DNA of 5,676 nucleotides, from assembly GCA_025352585.1 (NCBI GenBank), contig JANXTD010000521.1, positions 1 to 5,676 of the forward strand, read 5' to 3'. The notes under the pieces are model-generated. The model searched no databases. It saw only the letters and a program-made list of their open reading frames with translations, and had not been told where the DNA came from. Position 1 is the stretch's first letter. Every line of letters begins with the position of its first letter. This stretch comes from Fimbriiglobus sp. Lineage in GTDB: Bacteria; Planctomycetota; Planctomycetia; Gemmatales; Gemmataceae. A program made the translations under genes and the position numbers. Shown in pieces: positions 1 to 5,676 of this stretch.

Positions 1-187
1 TGGCCAGCGGGTTCACCATGAAGGTGTAGGCGTTCGAGCGCGTCGTCAGGTGGGTGCCCTTCTCGGTGATGAGCGGGTGGATGATCACCTGGTAAGGACG
101 CAACTCGACGCCGGAGTCGCCGTGGACGCAGGGCTTGCGGCTCTCGAGTTTCCGGACATACCGCTTCGGTCTCGGACGACTACGCAT
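1..187 (-). CDS. rplW: 50S ribosomal protein L23 (partial, 5' part of gene)
   Basis: L23 binds 23S rRNA near the peptide exit tunnel and is the docking site for trigger factor and SRP. I translated the minus strand from the ATG at 187-185; 62 codons are visible before the gene leaves the window. The diagnostic L23 segment is seen at residues 31-44 (PYQVIIHPLITEKG), followed by the SNAYTFMVNPLA strand that matches the family's 'N.Y.F.V...A' pattern. The start is supported by a GAGG ribosome-binding site 8 nt upstream. It lies 45 nt downstream of rplD on the same strand, in the usual rplD-rplW order, so co-transcription is likely. The oddity is about 29 basic or charged residues before the core, where most bacterial L23 proteins have only a few. 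Identification is secure for the core; the function of the N-terminal extension is unknown. Confidence 0.9.
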   Translation of the reverse strand, partial: MRSRPRPKRYVRKLESRKPCVHGDSGVELRPYQVIIHPLITEKGTHLTTRSNAYTFMVNPLA

Positions 188-232
188 CGCAATATCCTCA
201 AAGCTGCCGCACAAGATGCGGAAGCGTGTTCC

Positions 233-973
233 TTACTTGCCGGCCGCGGTCAGACTGTCGTAGGCGGCCCGCGTCAGCACGAGGGTCTTTTGCTTCAGCA
301 CCGTGTAGGCGTTGAGTTCCGCGGCCGGGAGGACTTTGACGCCCCCGAGGTTGCGGCTCGACTTGTACACGTTCATGTCGTGCCCGGCTGTGGCAATCAG
401 CGCCGTCGTGTCGAACAGCGTGACTTCTTTCTCCGTCGTCGTCTCGACGTTGTTGGCATCGACGCCCTTGACCATCTTCTTGCCGGCCTTGATCGCCTTC
501 AAGATGACGACCATCTGCTTCGTGGCGGGGGCCGCCATCGTCAGCGTATCGACGATGATGACCTTGCCGTCGACGAACTTGCTGAGGATCGCCTGGCGGG
601 TCGCTGCCTTCACGGCCTGCTTGGGCAGGTGGTACTCGTAGTCGCGGGGCTTGGGGCCTTTGGCCGTACCGCCGCCGCGCCGCTTATTGGTCCGCTTCGT
701 ACCGGCGCGGGCGTTACCCGTGCCCTTCTGGCGGAACAGCTTCTTCGTGCTACCGGCGACTTCGCCGCGGCGGAGCGTCGAGGCGGTGCCGGCGCGTTGG
801 TTCGCCAGGTACATCAGCACGGCTTCGTGCAACAGCGCCTTGCTAATCTTGCCGCCGAAGACCGCCGGGTTCACTTCCACCGTGCCGACGGTCGCGCCGG
901 CGGTGTTGACCACCGCCACGCTGATCGGGGACGTGAATTCCGTGATCGTATTCGGTACGCCTGTGCGGGCCAT
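233..973 (-). CDS. rplD: 50S ribosomal protein L4
   Basis: L4 is a primary 23S rRNA-binding protein that lines the exit tunnel; in E. coli it also represses its own S10 operon. The 246-residue product shows the L4 core: ALLHEAVLMYLANQRAGTAS (about 47-66), the signature RQKGTGNARAGTKR (81-94) with the tunnel loop and its RRGGGTAKGPKPRDYEY part, and the C-terminal ALIATAGHDMNVYKSSRNL segment. I chose ATG 973 over an upstream in-frame ATG at 1009 because GGGAGAGG sits 8 nt before it and the extra 12 residues do not look like L4. It is longer than the E. coli protein (201 aa), mainly through extra N-terminal residues and a charged insertion around residues 166-190. It follows rpsJ after a 249-bp gap, with no rplC between, and precedes rplW by 45 nt. 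Confidence 0.96.
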   Translation of the reverse strand: MARTGVPNTITEFTSPISVAVVNTAGATVGTVEVNPAVFGGKISKALLHEAVLMYLANQRAGTASTLRRGEVAGSTKKLFRQKGTGNARAGTKRTNKRRGGGTAKGPKPRDYEYHLPKQAVKAATRQAILSKFVDGKVIIVDTLTMAAPATKQMVVILKAIKAGKKMVKGVDANNVETTTEKEVTLFDTTALIATAGHDMNVYKSSRNLGGVKVLPAAELNAYTVLKQKTLVLTRAAYDSLTAAGK

Positions 974-1222
974 CGTCACACCCTCTCCCGAGATCGACTC
1001 GAAAGTCAACGCCGGAGCAATTCGCTAGGGGAAGTTCACCGACTCGGGCCTGTCGCCTTGCGGCGAATCGGTCGTGTTGCCGGAGACTGTTGTTGCGAGT
1101 CCACCCGAAGGCGGAGCTTGCGTCTCTGGCGGACCGGAAGTCCGAGTCTTGTCGCGGGCACCACGGAGGTGAACGCGAGCACTCTTGATAGTCGTCGCTC
1201 ACTTGCTGTCAAGCGAGGTTAC
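974..1222. other. Gap between rpsJ and rplD where rplC is expected
   Basis: This 249-bp stretch separates rpsJ from rplD. In the common bacterial S10 operon this position holds rplC, which needs roughly 600 bp. I see no L3-like peptide in any minus-strand frame here; the frames contain only Ser/Pro/Arg-rich translations of the kind expected from noncoding GC-rich DNA. It contains a candidate promoter at 1185-1212 and a short hairpin, TCGCC-TTGC-GGCGA, at 1053-1066. It is therefore best read as an intergenic leader for rplD. Whether L4 autoregulation acts through it cannot be judged from the sequence. Confidence 0.6.
1185..1212 (-). promoter_or_regulatory. Candidate sigma-70-type promoter for rplD-rplW
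   Basis: On the minus strand a perfect -35 hexamer TTGACA (1212-1207) is followed after 16 nt by TATCAA (1190-1185), which matches the -10 consensus at four of six positions. It starts just after the rpsJ stop codon and would give a leader of about 200 nt before the rplD ATG at 973. Its position in the abnormally long gap makes sense if rplD-rplW needs its own promoter, but planctomycete promoters are not well defined and a chance match is possible. Confidence 0.35.
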
Positions 1223-1558
<336 letters not shown>

Positions 1559-1593
1559 GGCAACTCCCCAACTGGGTCACTTCGCAAGCTACC

Positions 1594-1621
1594 ACACTAA
1601 AGCGACCCCCCAACCGGTCAA
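1594..1621 (-). promoter_or_regulatory. Weak candidate promoter for rpsJ
   Basis: On the minus strand TTGACC (1621-1616) is followed after 16 nt by TAGTGT (1599-1594). The -35 matches five of six consensus positions and the -10 only three. The predicted transcript start would lie about 30 nt before the rpsJ GTG. A promoter is expected here because rpsJ is the first gene of the minus-strand cluster, but the match alone is weak. Confidence 0.2.
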
Positions 1622-1655
1622 GTGCAGTTCAACGGCGGATGGCGAAAGAGTTTCT

Positions 1656-1788
1656 GCCGCAGAGACTCAGAGGCGCGGAGAAATCCAAATTCATCCTTAT
1701 GAAAAGCCGCTGTGCCCACTCAAGCGACTCCATCCGGCGAAGCGACTCTCTGTCTTGCCTTTCTCCGCGACCACTGCGTCTCTGCGGC
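1656..1788. repeat. Imperfect inverted-repeat element between divergent genes
   Basis: The left arm (1656-1683) begins GCCGCAGAGAC and ends GCGCGGAGAAA. The reverse complement of the right arm (1760-1788) begins GCCGCAGAGACGCAG and ends CGCGGAGAAA, so 28- and 29-nt arms match with a few differences and one gap. They enclose 76 bp of less GC-rich DNA that contains a 9-bp direct repeat, AAGCGACTC, at 1722-1730 and 1740-1748. Arms built on 'GCAGAGACGCAGAG' recall dispersed intergenic repeats I associate with planctomycete and other environmental genomes; that memory has not been checked. The element lies between two divergent genes, so a terminator role is unlikely. A MITE-like or REP-like origin is an inference. 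Confidence 0.7.
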
Positions 1789-1909
1789 TAACATTCCCGA
1801 TTTGACTTTGTGTGCCCCGACTTGAGGAAATCTCCTTCATTCCGCGCGGCCAACCTGCCGATGACTTGTGCAATCGCCCCAATCCGTACCCACGCCAGGG
1901 ATGAGCGCC

Positions 1910-4204
1910 ATGAGCCGGAAAACTCCTCAGTCGAAGCCGCAAGTCTTGCCGCTCGAAGACCGCTCGGTGCCGGCCTCCTTGACCGGGTCGGTCTACGCCG
2001 ACATCAACGCCAGCGGCTCCCGCGACGTGGGCGAGCCGGGCTTGGCGGACGTCACCGTCCTCGCGGCCCCGAGTGCGGACGGGGCCGCGCCGCAGACCAC
2101 GAAGACTGCGGCCGACGGCACTTACAGCTTCGCCAACGTCCCCGCGGGGGCGACCGCCGTGACGGTGATCCCGGCCACGGGCACCGCCGCCGTGGGGGCC
2201 ACGACAGCGACCGTGACCGTCGCCGCGACGGACACCGCCGTCGCCGGGCCGGCGTTCGGACTGCGGACCAGTGGCAAGGCGTCGGGGACCGTCTTCACCG
2301 ACCTCAACGGCAACGGCACGCAAGACAGCAACGAGCCGGGCTACGCCGGGGCGACGGTGTCGCTCGACCTGAACGTCGACGGCACCCCGGAGTTCACGAC
2401 GACTTCGACCGACGGCAGCGGGGCGTTCGCCTTCAACAACTTGCCCGACGGCATCCACAAGTTGAGTGTGGCGACGCCTTTGAACAGCAAGGTGACGACC
2501 CTCTCGACCACGCTGATTAGCATCGTCAACGGCAGCGCCGCCAACCCGATGCTCATCGGCATCCAGCCGACTTCGGCGGTGACCGGCCGCGTGACGCTCG
2601 CCGGCTCGACGGCCGGCCTGGCGAACATCGCCGTCGGCCTCGACACCAACGCCGACGGCCACGCCGACCAGACGGCGACGACCAACGACCAGGGCCAGTA
2701 CGTCTTCAGCAACGTCCCCGTCGGCACCTTGAACGTGCTGATCCAGGCCCCGGCCGGGACGCGCTTCTCGACGCCAGACGGCACCGGCAAGTTGCCCGTC
2801 GTCGTCGCCAACGCGGCCCCCGGCGGCGCGGCGTTGACGACCGCCGCCGACGTGGCGATCACGTACTCCGGGACCGTGATTGGCTCGCTGTTCCTCGACG
2901 ACAACGGCAACGGCGTCAAGGACCTCACCGAGCGCACCGTCAGCCCCGGCACCGTGCAAATCGACCTGTACGGCACCGGCAAACTGGTGACGGTCGCCAC
3001 CACGGCGCTGCCCGACGGCACCTTCCGCGTGGACGGCCTGCCCGACGGCAGCCACTTCCTCACGGTCCGGCCGGGCGGCGGGACGACGACCTCGGCGCAA
3101 ACCCGCGTGCCGGTGACGATTGCGAACGGCTCGACGGTCACGCTCGCCCCGATCGGCGTGCGCGGCGGCGGGGTCGGCTCGTCGCTGACGCTGGGCGGCG
3201 GCGGCACGTCCGGGACGCAATCGTACAGCTTCACGACCAACCCGGACGGCACCCTCACGGCGACCCCCGGTCGCAGCATCACGCCGCCGTCGAACCCGAA
3301 GTCGGGCAGCCGCGTGCTCATGGCCGACTTCAACGGCGACGGCACCGAGGACACCATCGTCGCCACGAGTGGCGGCGAGGTGGCGATGATCTACGTCTAC
3401 GACGGCAAGACCGGCGCGGAACTCGTGCCCGACGGCATCCTGGCCTTCGACACGACCTTCCGGGGCGGCGTCAACCTCGCGGCCGGCGACTTCAACGGCG
3501 ACGGCAAGGTTGACATCGTCGCCGCGGCGGACGCCGGCGGCGGGCCGCGGGTGCGCGTCTTCAACAGCGCGCAGTTCCAGGCGGGGGCCGACCCGGCGCA
3601 GGGCAAGTTGCTCGCCGACTTCTTCGCCATCGACGACGCCAAGTTCCGCGGCGGGGCGCGGGTCGCGGCGGGGGACTTGAACGGCGACGGCCGGCCGGAC
3701 CTCGTGGTGTCGGCCGGGGCCGGCGGCGGGCCGCGCGTGGCCATTTTCGACGGCCGCTCGCTGACGCCGGGCAACGCGCCCAAGAAGCTCGTCGCCGACT
3801 TCTTCGCCTACGAGGCGAGTTTGCGCAACGGGGCGACGGTGAGTGTGGGCGACGTGAACGGCGACGGCAAGGCCGACCTCGTGACCGGGGCCGGGCCGGG
3901 CGGGGCCCCGCGGGTGACGGTCTTCAGCGGCGGCGACATTTTGGCGGGCCGCGGGGCGACTTCGGTCCGCATCGCCGACTTCTTCGTGGACGGCAACGTC
4001 GCCGGCCGGCAGGGCACCAACATCACGGTCAAGGACGTCGATCACGACGGCCGGGCCGACCTGGTGGCGACGAGTGGCGGCAAGGCGTATGTCTTTACGA
4101 GTGCCGGCATTAGCGCGAATTACGTGACGCCGAAGCCGAACGGCCCGAGTGCCGCGGTCGTCATCGACGGCTTTGGCGACGGCAGTGGCATTAGCGTGGG
4201 GTAG
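1910..4204 (+). CDS. Large probable extracellular protein with LEDR motif, SdrD/Cna-B-like modules and VCBS/FG-GAP repeats
   Basis: I cannot name a specific function; the domains suggest a secreted or surface protein used for adhesion or calcium-dependent binding. From ATG 1910 the product is 764 aa. Residues 12-22 ([11 protein letters not shown]) match the N-terminal LEDR/LEPR-type motif seen on many large planctomycete proteins; no ordinary hydrophobic signal peptide precedes it. Four SdrD/Cna-B-like beta-sandwich modules follow (about 24-88, 124-190, 222-280, 320-405), with Ca-loop-like segments such as [14 protein letters not shown] (131-144). A Gly/Ser-rich linker (417-436) leads to VCBS/FG-GAP repeats (about 466-735) with loops DFNGDGTED (473), DFNGDGKVD (527), DLNGDGRPD (589), DVNGDGKAD (648) and DVDHDGRAD (709), spaced 54-62 residues apart. 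ATG 1910 is preferred over ATG 1901 and GTG 1868 because AGGG at 1897-1900 is well placed only for it. No transmembrane segment or LPXTG anchor is seen. Confidence 0.88.
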   Translation: MSRKTPQSKPQVLPLEDRSVPASLTGSVYADINASGSRDVGEPGLADVTVLAAPSADGAAPQTTKTAADGTYSFANVPAGATAVTVIPATGTAAVGATTATVTVAATDTAVAGPAFGLRTSGKASGTVFTDLNGNGTQDSNEPGYAGATVSLDLNVDGTPEFTTTSTDGSGAFAFNNLPDGIHKLSVATPLNSKVTTLSTTLISIVNGSAANPMLIGIQPTSAVTGRVTLAGSTAGLANIAVGLDTNADGHADQTATTNDQGQYVFSNVPVGTLNVLIQAPAGTRFSTPDGTGKLPVVVANAAPGGAALTTAADVAITYSGTVIGSLFLDDNGNGVKDLTERTVSPGTVQIDLYGTGKLVTVATTALPDGTFRVDGLPDGSHFLTVRPGGGTTTSAQTRVPVTIANGSTVTLAPIGVRGGGVGSSLTLGGGGTSGTQSYSFTTNPDGTLTATPGRSITPPSNPKSGSRVLMADFNGDGTEDTIVATSGGEVAMIYVYDGKTGAELVPDGILAFDTTFRGGVNLAAGDFNGDGKVDIVAAADAGGGPRVRVFNSAQFQAGADPAQGKLLADFFAIDDAKFRGGARVAAGDLNGDGRPDLVVSAGAGGGPRVAIFDGRSLTPGNAPKKLVADFFAYEASLRNGATVSVGDVNGDGKADLVTGAGPGGAPRVTVFSGGDILAGRGATSVRIADFFVDGNVAGRQGTNITVKDVDHDGRADLVATSGGKAYVFTSAGISANYVTPKPNGPSAAVVIDGFGDGSGISVG

Positions 4205-4212
4205 GCGGCACG

Positions 4213-4249
4213 ATCCGAACATTCGCAACTGGAACGGGCGTTTTCGGAT
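4213..4249. repeat. Short inverted repeat just upstream of the integrase gene
   Basis: ATCCGAA (4213-4219) and TTCGGAT (4243-4249) form a perfect 7-bp inverted repeat around a 23-nt centre. It occupies about half of the 71-bp spacer between the repeat-protein gene and intI. It has no T-tract, so it is not a clear terminator. It lies where an attI site would be in a standard integron, but lacks the GTTRRRY/RYYYAAC core. It may be a chance structure. Confidence 0.4.
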
Positions 4250-4275
4250 GGACAGCCCGTCTTCCGTGCGGTCTA

Positions 4276-5250
4276 ATGCGCGTCATGCCCTCGCCGCCGC
4301 GGAAACTCCTGGACCGATTGCGGGACGCCTGCCGCGTCCGGCACTACTCGGTGCGGACCGAGGAAGCTTACTACGGTTGGTGCAAGCGGTTCATCCTCTT
4401 CCACGATAAGCGCCACCCGGTCGGGATGGCGTCGGCCGAGATCAACGCCTTTCTGACCCACCTCGCCGTCGAGCGCCACGTCGGGGCCAGCACGCAAAAT
4501 CAGGCCTTCTCCGCGATCCTATTTTTGTACCGTCACGTCCTTGGCGTCGATCCCGGCGTCATCGCCGGTGTCGTCCGCGCGCAACGCCCCAAGCGGTTGC
4601 CGGTGGTGCTCACGAAGCCCGAGGTGCGGCTGGTGATCGAGCAGTTGGAGGGGACGCATCGGCTCGTCGCCCAACTGCTGTACGGCTCCGGCCTGCGACT
4701 TTTGGAGAGCCTGCGGCTGCGGGTGAAGGATGTCGATTTCGCCCGCAACGAGGTTTTGGTGCGTCAGGGCAAGGGGAATAAAGACCGCGTGACAATGTTA
4801 CCCGAGTCGCTGAAGCCGGCCCTGGCCGCCCATTTGGAGAAAGTTCGACGGTTGCACGAAAAGGATGTTGCGTTAGGGTTCGGCAGCGTTTATCTTCCGG
4901 ATGCACTTGGACGAAAGATGCCGGGTGCGGCGACGGAGTGGAAGTGGCAGTACGTCTTCCCGTCGTCGGGTCGTTCGGTCGATCCGCGGTCGGGGGAGGA
5001 GCGTCGGCACCACGCCCACGAGGGTTCGGTGAGCCGGGCGGTGACGGTGGCCGTGCGGGCGTCGGGGATCGCCAAGCGGGCGACGAGCCACAGCTTCCGC
5101 CACAGTTTCGCGACACACCTGTTGGAGGCGAGCTACGACATCCGCACCGTGCAGGAACTCCTCGGCCACGACGACGTGAGCACGACGATGATCTACACGC
5201 ACGTGTTGAACCGCGGCGGCAAGGGTGTCCGCAGCCCGCTGGACGGCTGA
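4276..5250 (+). CDS. intI: Integron-type integrase (tyrosine recombinase IntI family)
   Basis: IntI enzymes join gene cassettes into and out of an integron by recombining attC and attI sites. The 324-residue product has the N-terminal SAM-like DNA-binding domain (about 5-100, with [17 protein letters not shown]) and a C-terminal catalytic domain. All catalytic residues are present: R141 in GSGLRLLE, K166 in GKGNKDR, H272 and R275 in [13 protein letters not shown]298 in LLGHDDV and nucleophile Y307 in TTMIYTHVL. Each lies five positions before its class 1 IntI equivalent as I recall that numbering. The IntI-specific extra segment between the second and third boxes is present at about 200-230 ([20 protein letters not shown] then EWKWQYVFP), which separates it from XerC/XerD. 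It ends with the typical GVRSPLDG. The start is ATG 4276 or possibly ATG 4285; neither has a clear ribosome-binding site. It lies 71 bp after the repeat-protein gene on the same strand. No attC or attI core is visible on either side. Confidence 0.95.
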   Translation: MRVMPSPPRKLLDRLRDACRVRHYSVRTEEAYYGWCKRFILFHDKRHPVGMASAEINAFLTHLAVERHVGASTQNQAFSAILFLYRHVLGVDPGVIAGVVRAQRPKRLPVVLTKPEVRLVIEQLEGTHRLVAQLLYGSGLRLLESLRLRVKDVDFARNEVLVRQGKGNKDRVTMLPESLKPALAAHLEKVRRLHEKDVALGFGSVYLPDALGRKMPGAATEWKWQYVFPSSGRSVDPRSGEERRHHAHEGSVSRAVTVAVRASGIAKRATSHSFRHSFATHLLEASYDIRTVQELLGHDDVSTTMIYTHVLNRGGKGVRSPLDG

Positions 5251-5288
5251 GGTTGGCGCGAGGAACGATAGCGGGATGGTTAGCGCGA
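5251..5288 (+). repeat. Short direct repeat just after the integrase stop codon
   Basis: GGTTGGCGCGA (5251-5261) and GGTTAGCGCGA (5278-5288) match at 10 of 11 positions and start 27 bp apart, immediately after the intI stop. They contain GTTGGCG and GTTAGCG, each one position off the integron core GTTRRRY plus the wrong final base, so they do not qualify as attC core sites. Their role, if any, is unknown. Confidence 0.4.
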
Positions 5289-5329
5289 CGGTGATGTGGG
5301 TGAGTGGACGGAACCGGTTTCGTCGCAGC

Positions 5330-5407
5330 GAGTTCGGCGGAATGCTCCCGCCCCTGCAAACGACCGGGATAGCTCGCGCCAGCGCGAGCTAATAAAGAGT
5401 TCGGCGG
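5330..5407. repeat. Small palindrome-bearing element bounded by an 11-bp direct repeat
   Basis: A perfect 11-bp direct repeat, GAGTTCGGCGG, occurs at 5330-5340 and 5397-5407. Between the copies lie 56 bp that carry a strong palindrome at 5370-5391, whose arms are TAGCTCGCGC and GCGCGAGCTA around CA. The layout resembles a short mobile palindromic unit flanked by a target-site duplication, though replication slippage could give the same pattern. No T-tract follows the palindrome on either strand, so a canonical intrinsic terminator is not supported, even though the position after intI would fit one. Confidence 0.55.
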
Positions 5408-5421
5408 CAGGAGGCGCACCG

Positions 5422-5676
5422 ATGGCGGAAGCCTCTGACGTGCTGCAAGGCGAGTTGGTCGCCGTGCTAGCTGCGAATGCCCTGCGGCTGTGCGACGGGC
5501 TGCGAGCGGAGTTGGCTCGGCCGCACCCCGAGCAGCCGGGCCGGCCGCTCCAGTTCGAGGCCGACCCGTGGTCGTGGGGCATCACCTCCACCGCAACCGA
5601 GGAGCCGGTGTTCGACGGCGACCGACTGGCCGACGAACTGCCCGCCGACTGGTTCGAGCGGTGCGAGGCGGCCGGG
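5422..5676 (+). CDS. Unrecognised protein (partial, 5' part of gene)
   Basis: An open frame runs from ATG 5422 to the window edge, giving 85 codons without a stop. A perfect AGGAGG ribosome-binding site at 5409-5414 sits 7 nt before the ATG, the best in the window, and third codon positions are mostly G or C, as in the neighbouring genes. The visible protein starts MAEASDVLQGELVAVLAANA. It has a probable amphipathic helical segment (about 5-33), then a Trp/Pro-containing acidic part (FEADPWSWG about 45-53, DELPADWFERCEAAG at the edge). No signal peptide or transmembrane helix is seen, so it is probably cytoplasmic. I do not recognise a family. It lies 171 bp after intI on the same strand, so it could be an ordinary chromosomal gene or the first gene of an inverted cassette array; nothing visible decides this. 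Confidence 0.75.
   Translation, partial: MAEASDVLQGELVAVLAANALRLCDGLRAELARPHPEQPGRPLQFEADPWSWGITSTATEEPVFDGDRLADELPADWFERCEAAG

Noticed and set aside
843..1202. A 119-codon minus-strand frame covering most of the rpsJ-rplD gap, considered as an rplC remnant.
   Set aside because: It overlaps the L4 start by about 130 bp in another frame, shows no L3 motif, and is Arg/Ser-rich as expected from noncoding DNA.
1697..4228. An 843-codon open frame on the minus strand opposite the large repeat-protein gene, longer than the gene itself.
   Set aside because: Its translation is an Arg/Ala/Val/Gly/Asp-rich string with no recognisable domain, while the plus strand shows clear repeated domains. Long antisense frames are common opposite GC-rich genes with strong third-position bias.
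4668..4674. GCCCAAC, matching the integron core RYYYAAC, near position 4670.
   Set aside because: It lies inside the intI coding sequence with no partner core site at attC spacing, so it is a chance match.
5370..5391. The palindrome after intI as an intrinsic terminator.
   Set aside because: No run of T follows it on either strand (AATAAAGAG on plus, ATCCCGG on minus), so only a repeat element is called.
4610..5419. A 269-codon minus-strand frame opposite intI.
   Set aside because: Its product is a Pro/Arg/Ser-rich shadow of a well-identified integrase gene.
5280..5591. A 103-codon minus-strand frame opposite the final partial gene.
   Set aside because: The plus-strand frame has a perfect AGGAGG ribosome-binding site and codon use like its neighbours; the minus frame has neither.

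Overview
This is a GC-rich chromosomal window that most resembles a planctomycete, probably from the Gemmata group. The clues are a secreted-type protein with the N-terminal LEDRSVPA motif typical of large planctomycete proteins, followed by SdrD/Cna-B-like and VCBS/FG-GAP repeats; a chromosomal integron-type integrase; and a reshaped ribosomal S10 cluster. The taxon is an inference from these traits.

Left third (1-1558, minus strand, transcribed right to left): rpsJ (S10), a 249-bp gap, rplD (L4), then the start of rplW (L23), which runs off the left edge. In the classical S10 order rplC (L3) lies between rpsJ and rplD. Here it is absent and the gap is too short to hold it. The gap carries a candidate sigma-70-like promoter that could drive rplD-rplW separately from rpsJ.

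Divergent intergenic region (1559-1909): between rpsJ (minus) and the next gene (plus). It contains an imperfect inverted-repeat element of about 130 bp with 28/29-nt arms, and a weak candidate rpsJ promoter.

Centre (1910-4204, plus): one long gene for a mosaic, probably extracellular protein. It has a LEDR-type N-terminal motif, four beta-sandwich (SdrD/Cna-B-like) modules, a glycine-rich linker, and five calcium-loop VCBS/FG-GAP repeats that should form a beta-propeller-like domain.

Right third (4205-5676, plus): 71 bp further on lies an intact integron-type tyrosine recombinase (IntI) with all catalytic residues and the IntI-specific extra segment. No recognisable attC or attI core site occurs on either side within the window. 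After intI comes a 171-bp noncoding stretch with a strong palindrome inside an 11-bp direct repeat. It is followed by the start of an unrecognised gene with a perfect AGGAGG ribosome-binding site, which runs off the right edge.

The three blocks (ribosomal genes, surface-type protein, recombinase) show no obvious shared pathway. The points most worth checking are the cassette-less, possibly inverted integron integrase, the missing rplC, and the two small palindromic elements.
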